DNA from: Delphinapterus leucas
Taxonomy: Eukaryota > Chordata > Mammalia > Artiodactyla > Monodontidae
Length of the DNA stretch: 64,000 nucleotides
NCBI RefSeq assembly: GCF_002288925.2
Contig: NW_022098026.1
Location: 25,344,921-25,408,920, forward strand
Reading direction: 5' to 3'
In this document: positions 1-10,755 of the stretch, piece after piece
How the letters are laid out: every line of letters begins with the position of its first letter
Numbering within the stretch: the first letter of the stretch is position 1
Notes under the pieces: generated by a model
The model's input: only the letters and a program-made list of their open reading frames with translations
Database searches by the model: none
Told to the model about the DNA's origin: nothing
Made by a program: the position numbers and the translations under genes

Positions 1-12
1 ATGGCATCTTAC

Positions 13-114
13 ACAACTAACTCTTCATAAGGGCCTGCCTTCTTAGGATGATGGAGTTGATGAGTTCAGAACACTGTCCATTCAGGCCTGGAAGTACATT
101 ACAGACAGAGCCTG
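13..114 (-). other. weak candidate exon, minus strand
   Basis: On the minus strand a T-rich stretch ending in TTTTTTACAG (acceptor AG at 116-115) precedes a 102-nt stretch that can end at a GTAAGA donor (12-11). One frame is open for about 30 codons (it contains CNVLPGLNGQ and SELINSIILRR) and then meets TAG about four nucleotides before the donor, so it could only be a terminal coding or a non-coding exon. No repeat is recognised here. The orientation agrees with the candidate first exon near 49.5 kb. Chance is a serious alternative. Confidence 0.15.
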
Positions 115-373
115 CTGTAAAAAACCTAATTAACTAAAACACAAACTTGTTAAGCTAAATTGTTAGGCTACCATATGAAAAACTTACCTAAATATTAAAA
201 TAATTTCAGCACTTCTCCAAATATAAATTAAAAACACTTACGGTATATTTAAAATAACTTTGATGATAACTGCCTCGCAAAAAACTTATCAGATAATCTA
301 CTTTTCAACAAATATACCTTTTCCAGCTTCAGAATGTGACCGCCAAAATGCTACTTCTTAGGGAGTATAATTG

Positions 374-584
374 TTTGTTTGTTTGTTTTTGGCTGTACGC
401 GGGCCTCTCACTGCTGTGGTCTCTCCCGTTGCGGAGCACAGGCTCCCAGACGCACAGGCTCAGTGGCCATGGCTCATGGGCCCAGCCGCTCCGCGGCATG
501 TGGGATCCTCCCGGACCGGGGCACGAACCCATGTCCCCTGCATCAGCAGGCGGACTCTCAACCACTGCGCCACCAGGGAAGCCC
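374..584 (-). mobile_element. CHR-type SINE (about 210-bp class)
   Basis: A tRNA-Glu-derived SINE in reverse orientation. Its 5' head, read on the minus strand, begins GGGCTTCCCTGGTGGCGCAG (an A-box-like tRNA head) at 584, and its A-rich tail is the T-rich run near 374. A short imperfect target duplication flanks it (361-373 and 585-597, sharing the TATAATTG core). This is the class whose tail end reads GCGGTACGCGGGCC on the plus strand. It carries no protein; such elements use L1 enzymes to move. Confidence 0.93.
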
Positions 585-597
585 AGAGAATATAATT

Positions 598-1300
598 GTG
601 AGCAGCATTTATTGTGTGTCTAGTCCTTTGAATTTTATTACTTTGTTTTCTAATTTTCTAAAATGAACACATATAATTTGCTCAATATATAAGAAAGCAA
701 AGGTTATAAATATAAGTATGTACCTTTTTCCAAGAGGCAAGGAATTTTGCTCGCTTCGTTGATTAATTCACCAGAAAATTAAGAAATCTATGTTTTACTT
801 TGTAATTGTCTATAGAGTTTGATAATATATGTGTTACTCCATGAAAGAAAATACTTATCCAGAAGACTGATAGAGGTGGGCAGCACTTATTCTAGATTTT
901 AACTACAGGAAAGTAATTTCCTTTCAGCAATGCACAAGAAAGTGTTTTCTTCCTAGCTTCAGGGAAAGCCTGTGAGCTGTAATTAAGTATTGAATTAATG
1001 CTACTGGTGTAGAATCAATGGTCAGTACAATCAATACCTGAGCCTGACTGAAACGTGAGTATAGGTGTCAGCAAAACTGCCAAAAAAGAAACAGCATTCG
1101 AGATGAACTCCTGCTGCTGTTCCAGGTCACCTAACCTTAACAATCAAGGTGACAACACCATTAATGTTGACCCAATTATAAAAGACCCAGCTCAAGGTTT
1201 CATTTGAATGCACACAGGCACACAATATTCAAAGACAACAGTTCTGCCACTATCAAACCACACTGCCAAACAGTGTACTGTGACTTTGATATCGCCTTAC
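598..1300. other. unassigned sequence
   Basis: AT-rich, apparently non-coding sequence between two SINEs. I see no confident repeat, RNA gene or open frame of interest. It borders the candidate exon at 1301. Confidence 0.5.
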
Positions 1301-1348
1301 CTGTGACGGTCTCTCTCGGCGCCCCACAAACCAAGGGGATCATACATA
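1301..1348 (-). other. candidate short exon, minus strand
   Basis: Minus-strand sequence starting ATGTATGATCCCCTTGG runs 47 nt to a near-perfect donor CAG|GTAAGG (GT at 1300-1299). The frame reads MYDPLGLWGAERDRH and then a split codon, with an in-frame TAG just upstream, so it could be a first coding exon. The stretch 1303-1330 holds several CpGs, unusual for the CpG-poor surroundings. No acceptor with a pyrimidine tract is obvious upstream, where a CHR SINE is inserted (1371-1579). The gene is not recognised. Confidence 0.22.
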
Positions 1349-1370
1349 TTTTTACACTACTGTATTTTTT

Positions 1371-1579
1371 TTAATTTTTATTTTTTTGTGGTACGTGGGC
1401 CTCTCACTGTTGTGGCCTCTCCCGTTGCAGAGCACAGGCTCTGGACGCACAGGCTCAACGGCCATGGCTCATGGGCCTAGCTGCTCCGCGGCATGTGGGA
1501 TCTTCCCGGAGCGGGGCACCAACCCGTGTCCCCTGCATCGGCAGGCGGACTCTCAACCACTGTGCCACCAGGGAAGCCC
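1371..1579 (-). mobile_element. CHR-type SINE (about 210-bp class)
   Basis: Reverse-oriented tRNA-Glu-derived SINE with the conserved head at its right end and a T-rich tail at its left end. It is flanked by a perfect 17-18 bp target duplication (TACACTACTGTATTTTTT at 1353-1370 and 1580-1597), which fixes its borders and marks it as fairly recent. Confidence 0.95.
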
Positions 1580-1877
1580 TACACTACTGTATTTTTTAGT
1601 GGATTTTTTGTAGCACCCTGGTGGGATTGCAACACGTTGCTTAAGATAATTAGAGACACTTTAAACTGTCACAAAGGCAGGGCTAGTCGCTGCTGCACTA
1701 CTGGCTCGGTGGTGTGTGTCATACCCTGCTGCTTGCTTATTTGATGCAACTAGGGTACAGAGCAGCCCCCTCTGAACCCCAGCCTCCCGGGCAGGCTCAT
1801 TCCCTCTGAGATCTTGCTCTCTTCATAAATCAACTCATTCTTGAGCTCTTCTGCGGGGAGCAGCAAGTTTGTTTTTT

Positions 1878-2135
1878 CATTCATTCGTTCCTTCATTTAT
1901 TCAAGAAATACTGATTGAGCATTTACTCTGTGCCAGGGGGAGAGGAAACTACCAGTGAAGTTTGATTCTCATGGAACTTACAGTTTTGTGAGGGAAGGCA
2001 GACAATAACAAAACAAAAATAAGTACGCAGTATGGCAGGTGATGATAAGTGCTAAGAAGACAAAGTAAAGCAGGTAAGGGAGGGAGAGGTGGAGGTTTAT
2101 TCATGCAGCATGGTCAAGAAAGGGCTCCCAGGGAA
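1878..2135 (-). mobile_element. L2 LINE 3' fragment, antisense
   Basis: Reads as the reverse complement of the L2 3' end: TCATTCATTC, then TTGAGCATTTACTCTGTGCC, a 'catggaacttacag' block, and 'gatgataagtgctaagaag'. L2 is an extinct mammal-wide LINE. This is a non-coding remnant. Confidence 0.75.
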
Positions 2136-2254
2136 GCCCTGTCATATTTTTTTGATGATACTATGTCTATGACAAGGAGCCACCAGGTTCCAACTTGACC
2201 TTTTCTATGACATTATTAAGAACACGCTAAGACTCTTAAAAATGCACTGGAGAG

Positions 2255-2591
2255 GGCTTCCCTGGTGGCACAGTGGTTGAGAGTCCGCCTGCCAATGCAG
2301 GGGACACGGGTTCGAGCCCTGGTCCGGGAGGATCCCACATGCCGCGGAGCAATTGGGCCTGTGCGCCACAACTACTGAGCCTGCGCTCTAGAGCCCACGA
2401 GCCACAACGACTGAGCCCACATGCCACAACTATTGAAGCCCGTGCACCTACAGCCTGTGCTCCACAACAAGAGAAGCCACCGCAATGAGAAGCCCACATG
2501 CACACCACAACGAAGAATAGCCCCCGCTCGCCGCAGCTAGAGAAAGCCCGCCCGCAGCAACGAAGACCAAATGCAACCAAAAAAAAAAAAA
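2255..2591 (+). mobile_element. CHR-type SINE (long, about 335-bp class)
   Basis: Forward tRNA-derived SINE: A-box-like TGGCACAGTGG and B-box-like GGTTCGAGCCC in the head, then a body of diverged repeats built around 'ccacaac', then a poly(A) tail at 2579-2591. Near-matching flanks (GCACTGGAGA before, GTACTGGAGA after) look like a target duplication with one change. Confidence 0.92.
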
Positions 2592-2676
2592 GTACTGGAG
2601 AAACATTCTATGATGTTTATAAATAAATTGCCAAAGGCTCTCAAAGGCCAGCTGTATTAAAAAAATAAAGTCCAAA

Positions 2677-2897
2677 TGTAAAATAGATAGCTAGTAGGAA
2701 GCAGCCGCAGAGCACAGGGACATCAGCTCAGTGCTTTGTGACCACCTAGAGGGGTGGGATAGGGAGGGTGGGAGAGAGACGCAAGAGGGAGGGGATATGG
2801 GGATATATACATACGCATAGCTGATTCACTTTGTTATACAGCAGAAACTAACACAACATTGTAAAGCAATTATACTCCAATAAAGACGTTAAAAATA
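2677..2897 (+). mobile_element. L1 3'-UTR tail, 5'-truncated
   Basis: The last 220 bp of an L1: 'agatagctagtaggaagcag', a G-rich 'ggggtgggatagggagggtg' block, 'ctgattcactttgttatac' and a terminal AATAAA. It closely matches the end of the large L1 at 33.9-34.1 kb. A perfect 13-bp target duplication (AATAAAGTCCAAA, 2664-2676 and 2898-2910) bounds it. Confidence 0.95.
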
Positions 2898-2910
2898 AAT
2901 AAAGTCCAAA

Positions 2911-3924
2911 ACAATTCTTCAAAAGTTATATATTTTAAACCTATTAAACCCATCAGTACTGTTTCTAAGCAAAAGATGCAAAGCAAAATAACTGTGCTCC
3001 TCACAAAAAAATAATTACAGCATTTATTATATAAAACTAATCATAGTTCACTAAAGGCTGTAAGGTCTTGCAACGGGACAAAATTTTTAGATTTTATGAT
3101 GGACATTTTTCAATCCTGTCAAGGTAGCTCTGTGACAGCACACAGAACCTCACGCGGACATACCGTCAAAGTTTAAATGTAAGACCCTCTTTGGAAATGA
3201 GGTCTGCCCTCAGCCCGTATTGTAGACCCACTGAGTGCTCCCCAAACAACAGATCCTATGGGAAAACACAGACAGACAAACCTAGGGGGATGAAACTTAG
3301 ATTTACACTAACAAACACTTACCAATGACCCGAGGACAGCACATCAGCAAAATATTTACCAGTGCAGGAAAATAAAGACTAAAACTGTTTTGCAGTGATT
3401 TGGACAACTCAAGACCTATTCTTTTAGATTCCCAAGGTTTTGGGTTTTATTAGATTCTGCTGGATTAACCACTCCTTGCTTTATTAAACAGAGACTCCCA
3501 AGATTAACAAAGTCTTAGCTTGTAGTCTCTGCATCACCACTACAGTGATTAGTGACTGTCTTTGCTGTGGCCAAGTTATTCCCTTAGAATCCACCCAGGA
3601 GGATAACAATACACACCCTTCCCTCATCACTCCAGACTGAGGTTTCAGTTCTCACGGTTGATTTTTGTGGCCTTTTGTAACTCTTCCCTTTTATTGTTAA
3701 CGATTATATTTCTCACATCTGCTATTGAGCCTGCAAATAATAGACTCTCCTCTGACCTACACACCATTTTTTTCCTAAGAGCTTAAAGAACCAACTCTGT
3801 GGGCAACGTTTAAAAACAAAAAGAAAGACACAAACAGCCTTGGGGTGATGTTATTATGAATTCAAGATACAAGTTGTCAACTTTAGTACCCGAACTTTTG
3901 TGAGTTTATTTTTGCTCTTTTGCT
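2911..3924. other. unassigned sequence
   Basis: About 1 kb of apparently non-coding DNA without a recognised repeat, RNA gene or splice-bounded open frame. Confidence 0.5.
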
Positions 3925-4070
3925 TATTCAGAGACTTTCTGAGCCTCAGATTCATCATCCATAAAATTGTGCACAGAATTTTGGTGAGTATTAATACAGT
4001 CATATAGTTAAAAAATATATCGTGTGCTTATAATAATATAGGCAAGCATTTTTAGTCATTATTGTTTCTG
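3925..4070 (+). mobile_element. MIR SINE fragment
   Basis: Matches the MIR 3' half ('gagcctcagattcatcatccataaaat', then 'tgagtattaatacag'), strongly decayed. Confidence 0.6.
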
Positions 4071-4635
4071 ATTATTACTTGTGTTAAAGATAGATGAGGG
4101 TTCCAGAAAGATGAATTCTGGGGAGGTGAAATCAAATTTTGAAATTCTGAGAGTATAGGATCCAAGTTGAGAAAATCCAAAATAAGTATATGGTTAGAAA
4201 GACATGGACTTTTGCATGCATCAGACTTAGCCAGAGGAAACAGAGGAATAGGTAAACTTCTCAGGATTCTCTGGAGTGTCCAAGCCATCCTGGATAGCAG
4301 GGTTTCACCAAGCTCCAAGCTGCTTAGTGGCCTTTCATTCAGACGTGCCTGATAGAGGTATTTCCTCATCTAATCCTCCCTAGAAAAAGCCTGATGACCT
4401 AAGTTGTATTCATGGATAAAAAAATAGTAATAGAATTAACACGGAGATAGACCTCTAATCTGTCAGAAGAAGAACAATTTTCTGGATTCAACTGCTCTCC
4501 TGAGAGTTTAGGTATGCTTATACCTTATAAACTATTCATAAATATATTAATATGTATAAGTAAAATAAATATAGGAAACACAAATAACAAATATATTAAA
4601 TAAAATATATAATTTATAAATTTCTATTTTATATA

Positions 4636-4638
<3 letters not shown>
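4071..4638. other. unassigned, AT-rich
   Basis: AT-rich sequence. A faint antisense-MIR-like tract lies near 4362-4475, too weak to call. Nothing else is recognised. Confidence 0.4.

Positions 4639-4678
<40 letters not shown>
4639..4678. repeat. (TA)20 microsatellite
   Basis: A perfect TA run of 20 units, followed by a short CA stretch. It is likely polymorphic in length. Confidence 0.97.
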
Positions 4679-4684
<6 letters not shown>

Positions 4685-4686
<2 letters not shown>

Positions 4687-5695
4687 CCAAGTATTTATCA
4701 TGGAGCCTGAAACCTGTAAAGTACTCAAGAAACGTTAGCTACTTCCATTACTGCAGAATTAATACCTGCCAAAACACCAGCCAATTTATATAACTCTACA
4801 TTTTTCTCCATTTTTATACATACATCTTTACTTGTCCACCCATTAGTATAAAAATATACACTTTTCTGTTTTCTAAAAATGATTTTTACTCAGAAATTCT
4901 CAGTTACATAATTTGAAGAACTACTGCTGTTCACATATTTAACTTAATAACCGGTAGTCCATTGGTTTGCTTTAGCATGATCTGTTTCATGATTCCTACA
5001 TCTTTGAACATGTATAAGTCACACACTTATTCTGCTAATAAAAATGAAGTCACCAGATAAGCCAGTGCCCATAAGTTGGTACTTTTTAAGGCAGGAGATT
5101 GAAGTTTTCTCGTAATAGTCTTCACCAGAACCAAGCCTGCATGCAGAAAAAGCTGTCTATGTTTCTAATGCTTATTAACGATTAGTCAGCATTACAAGTC
5201 ATAGGACGGGAAAAAGACTCCGTGTAATGTAAATGCGAATGCCCCCTACTTGCTCACATGCCACAGTGCCTTCATCTTTTACCCGGTAGAGTCATTAGGA
5301 ACTCTTTTAAAAAACAAGGTTCTTTTAAATGTTGGTGATGCCATGGTACATCCAGAGAAGGCTGTGCAATCAAGCACAGGGAAATGAACTGCTCTCCGTT
5401 TCTCTGATGGGGATAAAGGCTGGAATCATTTATCATATAAATGTCCCTGCAAGAAAAGTTGCTCAAAGCACACTTCTGCCCAGCTACCAAGAGTTTACGT
5501 TCTGAGGGTAAATTAAACAAGTTGAAGGACAAAAATTACAACCCTGGGCACAGCTGGCTTGAAAACACGACGATTCTAGCAATAAAAATTGGTAATTACC
5601 AAAGATGTAAATAAACGGACAGAGGCTGACATTCTGCTCTGATGTAGTTTCACGGCCACTTGGTCCACCTCAGGACAGCATCATATGGCACGTGA
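4685..5695. other. unassigned sequence
   Basis: AT-rich, no gene evident; the first 70 bp may be the very end of a decayed MIR. The open frame of 86 codons on the minus strand near 5.3-5.5 kb has no supporting signal. Confidence 0.45.
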
Positions 5696-5699
5696 ACTA

Positions 5700-6110
5700 A
5701 TTCAGTAGCCATCTACCAGTCTCCCCTTTTCCAGACTCTGCTTCCTGCAACCCATCTTCAAGGTGCCATCAGGGTTCTGCCTGAGAGTGTCTCTTTCTAC
5801 TCAAAATCAGATTCCTTTCATTCCATTTAAACCACTCCAAAGTTTAACCCCAGCTGACCTTTTTCCAGGCTTATCGTTCAAGACCTCCTCCCTCATCCTA
5901 AGTTCCAGCCAAATTGAACTCTCACTATTCTCCCTATATGTGCTGTGACTTCCTGTCTTTGTATCTCTGCATAAGCTATTTACTCTGTCTAGAATGTCTA
6001 AATGCAAAAATTCCCTCAAGACCTGAGTTTGCTTAACTATTTACTTCCTGACGTATATTTTTCAAAGTGCATCTCATAGGCTACCTCTTCTGAGGAACCA
6101 TTTTCCCGTA
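5700..6110 (+). mobile_element. L2 LINE fragment, sense
   Basis: Old L2-like sequence in sense orientation: a C/T-rich block with 'atcagattcctttcattcc', 'accactccaaagtt' and the 'ttccctcaagacctgag ... acctcttctgaggaacc' end characteristic of L2 3' regions. Non-coding remnant. Confidence 0.6.
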
Positions 6111-6211
6111 TGTTATTATTTATAACAATAACTGGGAAGATTTACTGAACATTAACACTGTAATGGACATTCTGCTAAAGGTTTCCTAGACTTGTGTAAC
6201 AAGTGAGAAAA

Positions 6212-6385
6212 GTACAGCGTTAAAGAGTGCGGAGTGCCAGGGTTTCAAGTCACGGCTCTGCCAACTACCTGCCAATGAACTTGAGAATTTATTTACCTTC
6301 TGTGTGTTCAGTGTCATCATGTGTAAAATGGGCACAGCTATACTACAGTTAAGTCCTGACAGAGTTATTGTGGGGACTGTTCACC
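6212..6385 (+). mobile_element. MIR SINE fragment
   Basis: MIR core in sense orientation: 'ttcaagtcacggctctgcc', 'ctacctgccaatgaacttgag' and 'gtaaaatgggcac'. Confidence 0.7.
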
Positions 6386-6500
6386 ATATGCTACAAGGTA
6401 GATGTCCTCATTATTTCCATTGAAGAGATGAAGAAACTGCAGCTTAGGAAAGTTGAAAGTATGTCCAAAGTTATGGAGCAAATGTGTGACAGATACAGAA
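6386..6500 (-). mobile_element. MIR SINE fragment
   Basis: Reverse-oriented MIR ('ctcattatttccattgaagag' with 'gaaactgcagcttaggaaag'), lying tail to tail with the sense MIR to its left. Confidence 0.6.
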
Positions 6501-6609
6501 CACACACATAAACCTGTCGACTCTAAATCTCTAATCTCACTTTCTGCAGACTAGTTGTCTTTGTTTTCAATCTAGTGATTTCCCTGAGGGCAAACAATAA
6601 CAGCAACAA

Positions 6610-6840
6610 CCATATTTGCTAATATTTATCGAATACTTACTATGTGCTAGGCATGGTACTGAACACTATCCATGCATTTATCTCATTAATTTGCACAGCG
6701 GATTTAATAACGGAAGACCACCCTTATCCTCATTTTATAGAGGAGGAAACTGCTTTACAGAACCTTATTCAGTCACACAGCTTATAAGTGACAGAACTAG
6801 GTCTCAAACCCAGATTCTTATCTGAAACGCCACCCTGCCT
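6610..6840 (-). mobile_element. MIR SINE, nearly full length
   Basis: Well-preserved reverse MIR: 'cttactatgtgctaggcatgg', 'catttatctcattaatttgc', 'cattttatagaggaggaaac', 'cagtcacacagcttataag' and 'tctcaaacccagattctt'. Confidence 0.85.
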
Positions 6841-7285
6841 TACTTTTAGCTGGATTTATTCCCTTACTCCTCTGTTTCTCCAGCTCTCTTAGCGGAAGCT
6901 ATTTCTATGTCACTGGGCACTTCGTTAGCTGTGCTTCTGTCAGACACCCCTGCCAACCTGTCAATCACCGGAAAAGCAGAACCCTGTCCTATTCACACCG
7001 CTTGCCTAACAGTGTCTTCCGAGAAGTACATGCTAATAAACCTTGAACTGAACTGAATTTCATGTGGGATGTTGGATCGTGAAGAATCAAATGTTGCACA
7101 GAAAATGTTTTGCCTGTATGCTGACATGTTAAGTTATAATGACAAAGGGCTTGAGTCCAGTTCTTGTACAAATGGCTAATGAATGAGAAACAACTTTCAC
7201 ATTAGTGAAGAGGCTCAGCCTTGAAACTGGATTCATCTGGAATCAATCCCCAAGCATACTAACTTTTTTGTTTGTTTTATTTATC
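6841..7285. other. unassigned sequence
   Basis: No repeat, RNA gene or supported coding frame recognised. Confidence 0.5.
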
Positions 7286-7435
7286 CATTCTAAATCTCGG
7301 TTTCCTCATGGACAAGTAAAAGATAAGAATAATACTCCCTCTTAGAGTTTTTGATAGGATTAAATGCAAACATTCATAAAGCTGCTTAGCACTGTGACTC
7401 ATACATGGTAAGCACTCAGCAAAGTTTGCTCTGTA
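7286..7435 (+). mobile_element. MIR SINE fragment
   Basis: Sense MIR 3' part: 'ctaaatctcggtttcctcat', 'gataagaataatactccctc' and 'gctgcttagcactgtgactc'. Confidence 0.75.
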
Positions 7436-7468
7436 AATAAAAACTTACATATTTTCAAAAGTCAAATA

Positions 7469-7775
7469 GGGACTTCCCTGGTGGTCCAGTGGTTAAGACT
7501 CCACCTTCCAATGCAGGGGACATGGGCTCGATCCCTGGTCGGGGAACTAAGATCCCACATGCTGCCGTGGGGCAACTAAACCCACACGCAGCAAATACTG
7601 AGCTCACGCGCTCTAGAGCCTGTGCAACGCAGCTACTGAGCCTGTGTGCTCTGGAGCCCGTGTTGCACAACTAGAGAGAAGTCCGCGCGCCGCAGTGAAG
7701 AGCCTGCAACGAAAGATCCCGCATGCCACAACTAAGACCCGACGCGGCCAAATAAATAAATATTAACAACAACAA
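7469..7775 (+). mobile_element. CHR-type SINE (long class)
   Basis: Forward SINE starting GGGACTTCCCTGGTGGTCCAG, with the B-box-like GGCTCGATCCC and a long body rich in 'ctgagcctgtg' and 'cacaact' motifs, ending in an AAATAAATAAAT tail. A perfect 12-bp target duplication (AAAAGTCAAATA) sits at 7457-7468 and 7776-7787. Confidence 0.94.
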
Positions 7776-7789
7776 AAAAGTCAAATAAT

Positions 7790-8342
7790 TAAAGAATAGC
7801 TCCTTGATCATTCAAGCAACTGCTCTTTTCCAGATGTAAAATCTTCCTGAGGGAAGACCCCAGATATTGTGAAATAAATTTGAGCAAAGATGAGTGAACA
7901 GAAAATAAATAACTCTCTAGGGAGAAGTGCCCTGAAAGGGTCAAGCATGTGAGAAATGGCAGGAAGGGGGACCATTTTGTGGTAAACGGCTCCATTCTTA
8001 ACCCAAGGGACACAAACCCCACTGGGTGTCTTTGTGTTTTTACAATGTGTGACAAAGGCCCTACAGTGAAGGTTTTCCTTTGTTCTCCAGTCTCACTGAC
8101 AGAGTGAATTTCACATGTAGAACTCATTTATCTGGAAACTCTGATGCCTAATGTATTAAGAATTGCAAAATTAAAACTGGGTGTAAAATATTAGAGCTGA
8201 TAAAATAAAGAGTGAACACATAGATTTCCCAAGGAATATATCACTCATGTTTCCAGCAAATATTATATTATATATATGTATTTTTCCCAATTAATCAATA
8301 AAGAAATCTATATTACATGAAATTGCAGCATTTGAAGGTCCC
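7790..8342. other. unassigned sequence
   Basis: AT-rich non-coding sequence. The 112-codon minus-strand open frame at 7.8-8.1 kb has no splice or promoter support. No repeat named. Confidence 0.45.
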
Positions 8343-8726
8343 TGACTATTATGGACCTAATTATGTGCCCCTCAATTCATATGATGAAGCCCTAACCCCC
8401 AATGTGGCTGTACTGGAGATAGGGCCTGTTAAGGAGGTAGTTAAGGTTAAATGAGCCCATAAGAATGGAGCCTTAATCTGATAGGACTAGTGGCCTTATC
8501 TGGAGAGGAGACACCAGATGCACATGCACAGCGGAAAGATGATGTGAGGACAGAGTGAGAAGGTGGTCTTTTACAAGCCAGGAAGAAAGGCCTCACTGGA
8601 AATCAACTCTGCTGGCACCTTGATCTTGAACTTCCAGCCTCCAGAACCATGAGAAAGCGATTTTTCTGTTTTTAAGCCTCCCAGTCTGTGGTGTCCCATT
8701 ATGACAGCAGGAACAGACTAATATTT
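8343..8726 (+). mobile_element. MLT1-type solo LTR (ERVL-MaLR)
   Basis: Sense MLT1 LTR: 'attcatatgatgaagcccta', 'ggagatagggcctgttaagg', 'aggagacaccagatgcacat', 'aagccaggaagaaaggcctc', 'cttgaacttccagcctccag' and 'gaacagactaatat'. It is an old non-autonomous retroviral LTR without internal genes nearby. The exact ends are approximate. Confidence 0.87.
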
Positions 8727-9284
8727 GTATTACATTATTTCCTGTCTTCCTATAACAATATGTTTACATTTTTCCAATGAAGAATGAGGATGGCTTATTG
8801 GACAAAGGACTTTTGTGTCTCTTTCAAGTCAAGGAGTCCATTTGGGAAATGTAGTTTGGATCTCCTGACTTTCATACTTCAGACAAAAAGAAAAAAATAT
8901 TAACACCCCACACATAGCACTTGTGTTATAAAGTATCTCTTTATTAGGAATCTCTAAGTACCTCCCTCCAGACCTCAAGCACCGGCAAAGGGCCATGGGA
9001 AGACAAAGACCAGCCACACAGCAGGCATCAGTATAAACTTAGCAATGATACGGGCTCTTTGTTACATGGATTTTACTCTTTGTCCTTCTGAAATTTAAAT
9101 TCTTTCCAGTTGAAAGGGATGGTACAATTCCATCTCTTTCAGCCAGCCATGGTTGGCAATTGTGGGTCAAGAGGCAGAATAAAACCATGGCCAGCACTGA
9201 CTGATAAGGTTCTGCAGGCTTAGTGGTACTATGGTTTCCATTGATTGAGAGTATTTATTTTCTTAATTTTCTTCCAAAAATATT
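8727..9284. other. unassigned sequence
   Basis: Nothing recognised between the MLT1 LTR and the L2 block. Confidence 0.5.
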
Positions 9285-10240
9285 TTTTGAGGCCTGCTGT
9301 GTGACTGGTACTGAGCAAGGCTCTGGGGATAGAGCAGAGAAACAACAGCCTTGGTCTTTGCCTCCAGCTTCAAACTAGGATGTAAATACAGACCACAATA
9401 TGCAGTTAACCACATTAACATATACAATATTTTCTGATGATAGGAAGTACTGAAAAGGTCATAAAAGATAGCAATGGATAACTTTAAATTATACTTTGGA
9501 TAGAGTCTGAACTGTGGTCATGGCCGTGCTAACACAGGGGAGGAGAAGTCCGGGCAATTAGTGTAAAGGCCCTGTGGCAGGAATCACCTCGGTGTGCTTA
9601 AAAGTCAGAAGGAAGGATGGCGTGGCTGGGGCACAAAAGGGGACTAGATCAAGAGGGCCACGTAGAACATGATCAGGAGAGCTGGGGATTCTTAGTGCTC
9701 TGACAAACCACGCAGGGGTTTAAGCTAAGCGAGTCTAACTACAAACAACGGTCCGCAGGCCAAATCCAGGCTGCAGCCTGTTTTGTAAATAAAGTTTGAC
9801 TGGGGCACAGCCAAGCCCAGTCATTTAATTGTTGTCTATGGCTGCTTTTGTGCTACCAGGCCAAAACTGGGCACTTGAGACAGAGACTATATGGACCACA
9901 AGACCTAAAATATTGACTAACTGGCCCTTTATAGAAAAAGTTTGCTGGAGGGGAAGCATGGGGAATAGTCAGGAGGCTGTGCAGTCATCCAATGGAGAGG
10001 TGATGGTGGCTTGGACCAGTGTGTTTGATAGCAGTACATATGCCAAGAGATGCACAGATCTAGGGCATGCTTTGCAAGAAGAGCTGGTAGAATTTCCTGA
10101 AGAACTAAACATGGTAGGGGAGAGAGGAATGGATAGAGAGGAATCAAAACATTTCTAGCGTTTTGCCTTGAGCATCTGAGTAGATTAACAAGGTCCTGTA
10201 CTGAGATAGGAAGCTCCTGAGGAGGAGCAGCTTCGTGGAA
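9285..10240 (-). mobile_element. L2 LINE fragment, antisense, interrupted
   Basis: Antisense L2 in two pieces: 9285-9734 ('tggtactgagcaaggctctg', 'gcaattagtgtaaaggccct', 'gccacgtagaacatgatcag') and 9947-10240 ('gaggtgatggtggcttggac', 'ggaggagcagcttcg'). The break is a hAT element inserted at 9735-9946. The 109-codon open frame at 9829-10158 runs through both elements and is accidental. Confidence 0.75.
9735..9946 (+). mobile_element. hAT-type DNA transposon remnant inside L2
   Basis: Matches the well-known non-autonomous hAT/Charlie-type sequence carrying 'ggccaaatccaggctgcagc', 'tttgtaaataaagtttgac', 'tgtctatggctgcttttgtg' and 'ctggccctttatagaaaaag'. It splits an antisense L2, so it is the younger of the two. 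The exact family name is uncertain. Confidence 0.75.
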
Positions 10241-10444
10241 ACAGTAAGAATGAAGAGCTGTTGGAAAATGTTCAGTTTGAAATGCATTTTTATAAAGCCT
10301 CTCTGTTGCCTTTTTCCCCCTTCAGTCCAGTGCAGTTATTCCCAAAGCAACCCAATGACTTTTCCCCCCTTCTTGCATAACACAAACAAAACCCACATGG
10401 CCAGTAGAATGATAGCTGACATTTCCTTGGACGCTAAACCATAA

Positions 10445-10550
10445 ACATTCTGAAGGCAGGGGTCATGCCTGCATTGCACACCATCATATCTCCACGGCCA
10501 GCCTAACACCTGGCACTTAGAAGAAGCTCCATAAATAACGGTTTTGAAAG
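10445..10550 (+). mobile_element. L2 3' tail, sense
   Basis: Short L2 end: 'ctgaaggcaggggtcatgcc', 'cacctggcacttagaagaag' and 'ctccataaataacgg'. Confidence 0.65.
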
Positions 10551-10564
10551 CAAACTGAAGAAAC

Positions 10565-10755
10565 AGTCACCATTCATAGAGAACTTACTATGACATCAGG
10601 AACTCAGTGTGGCGCTGCACACAAATTACATTATTTAGTCCTTACAAAAATCCCGCAAGCTAGCTGATGCTATACAAATTCTACAGATTTGGAAACTGAG
10701 GCTTAGAGCAAGGGATCAAAAGCACAACTCCCTGCCCTACAGAGCTGAGTCAGGA
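10565..10755 (-). mobile_element. MIR SINE fragment
   Basis: Reverse MIR: 'gagaacttactatgacatc', 'attacattatttagtcctt' and 'ggaaactgaggcttagagc'. Confidence 0.72.

Noticed and set aside
4362..4475. Possible antisense MIR
   Set aside because: The similarity is too weak to call by eye.
9829..10158. 109-codon frame
   Set aside because: It crosses from a hAT remnant into antisense L2, so it is accidental.
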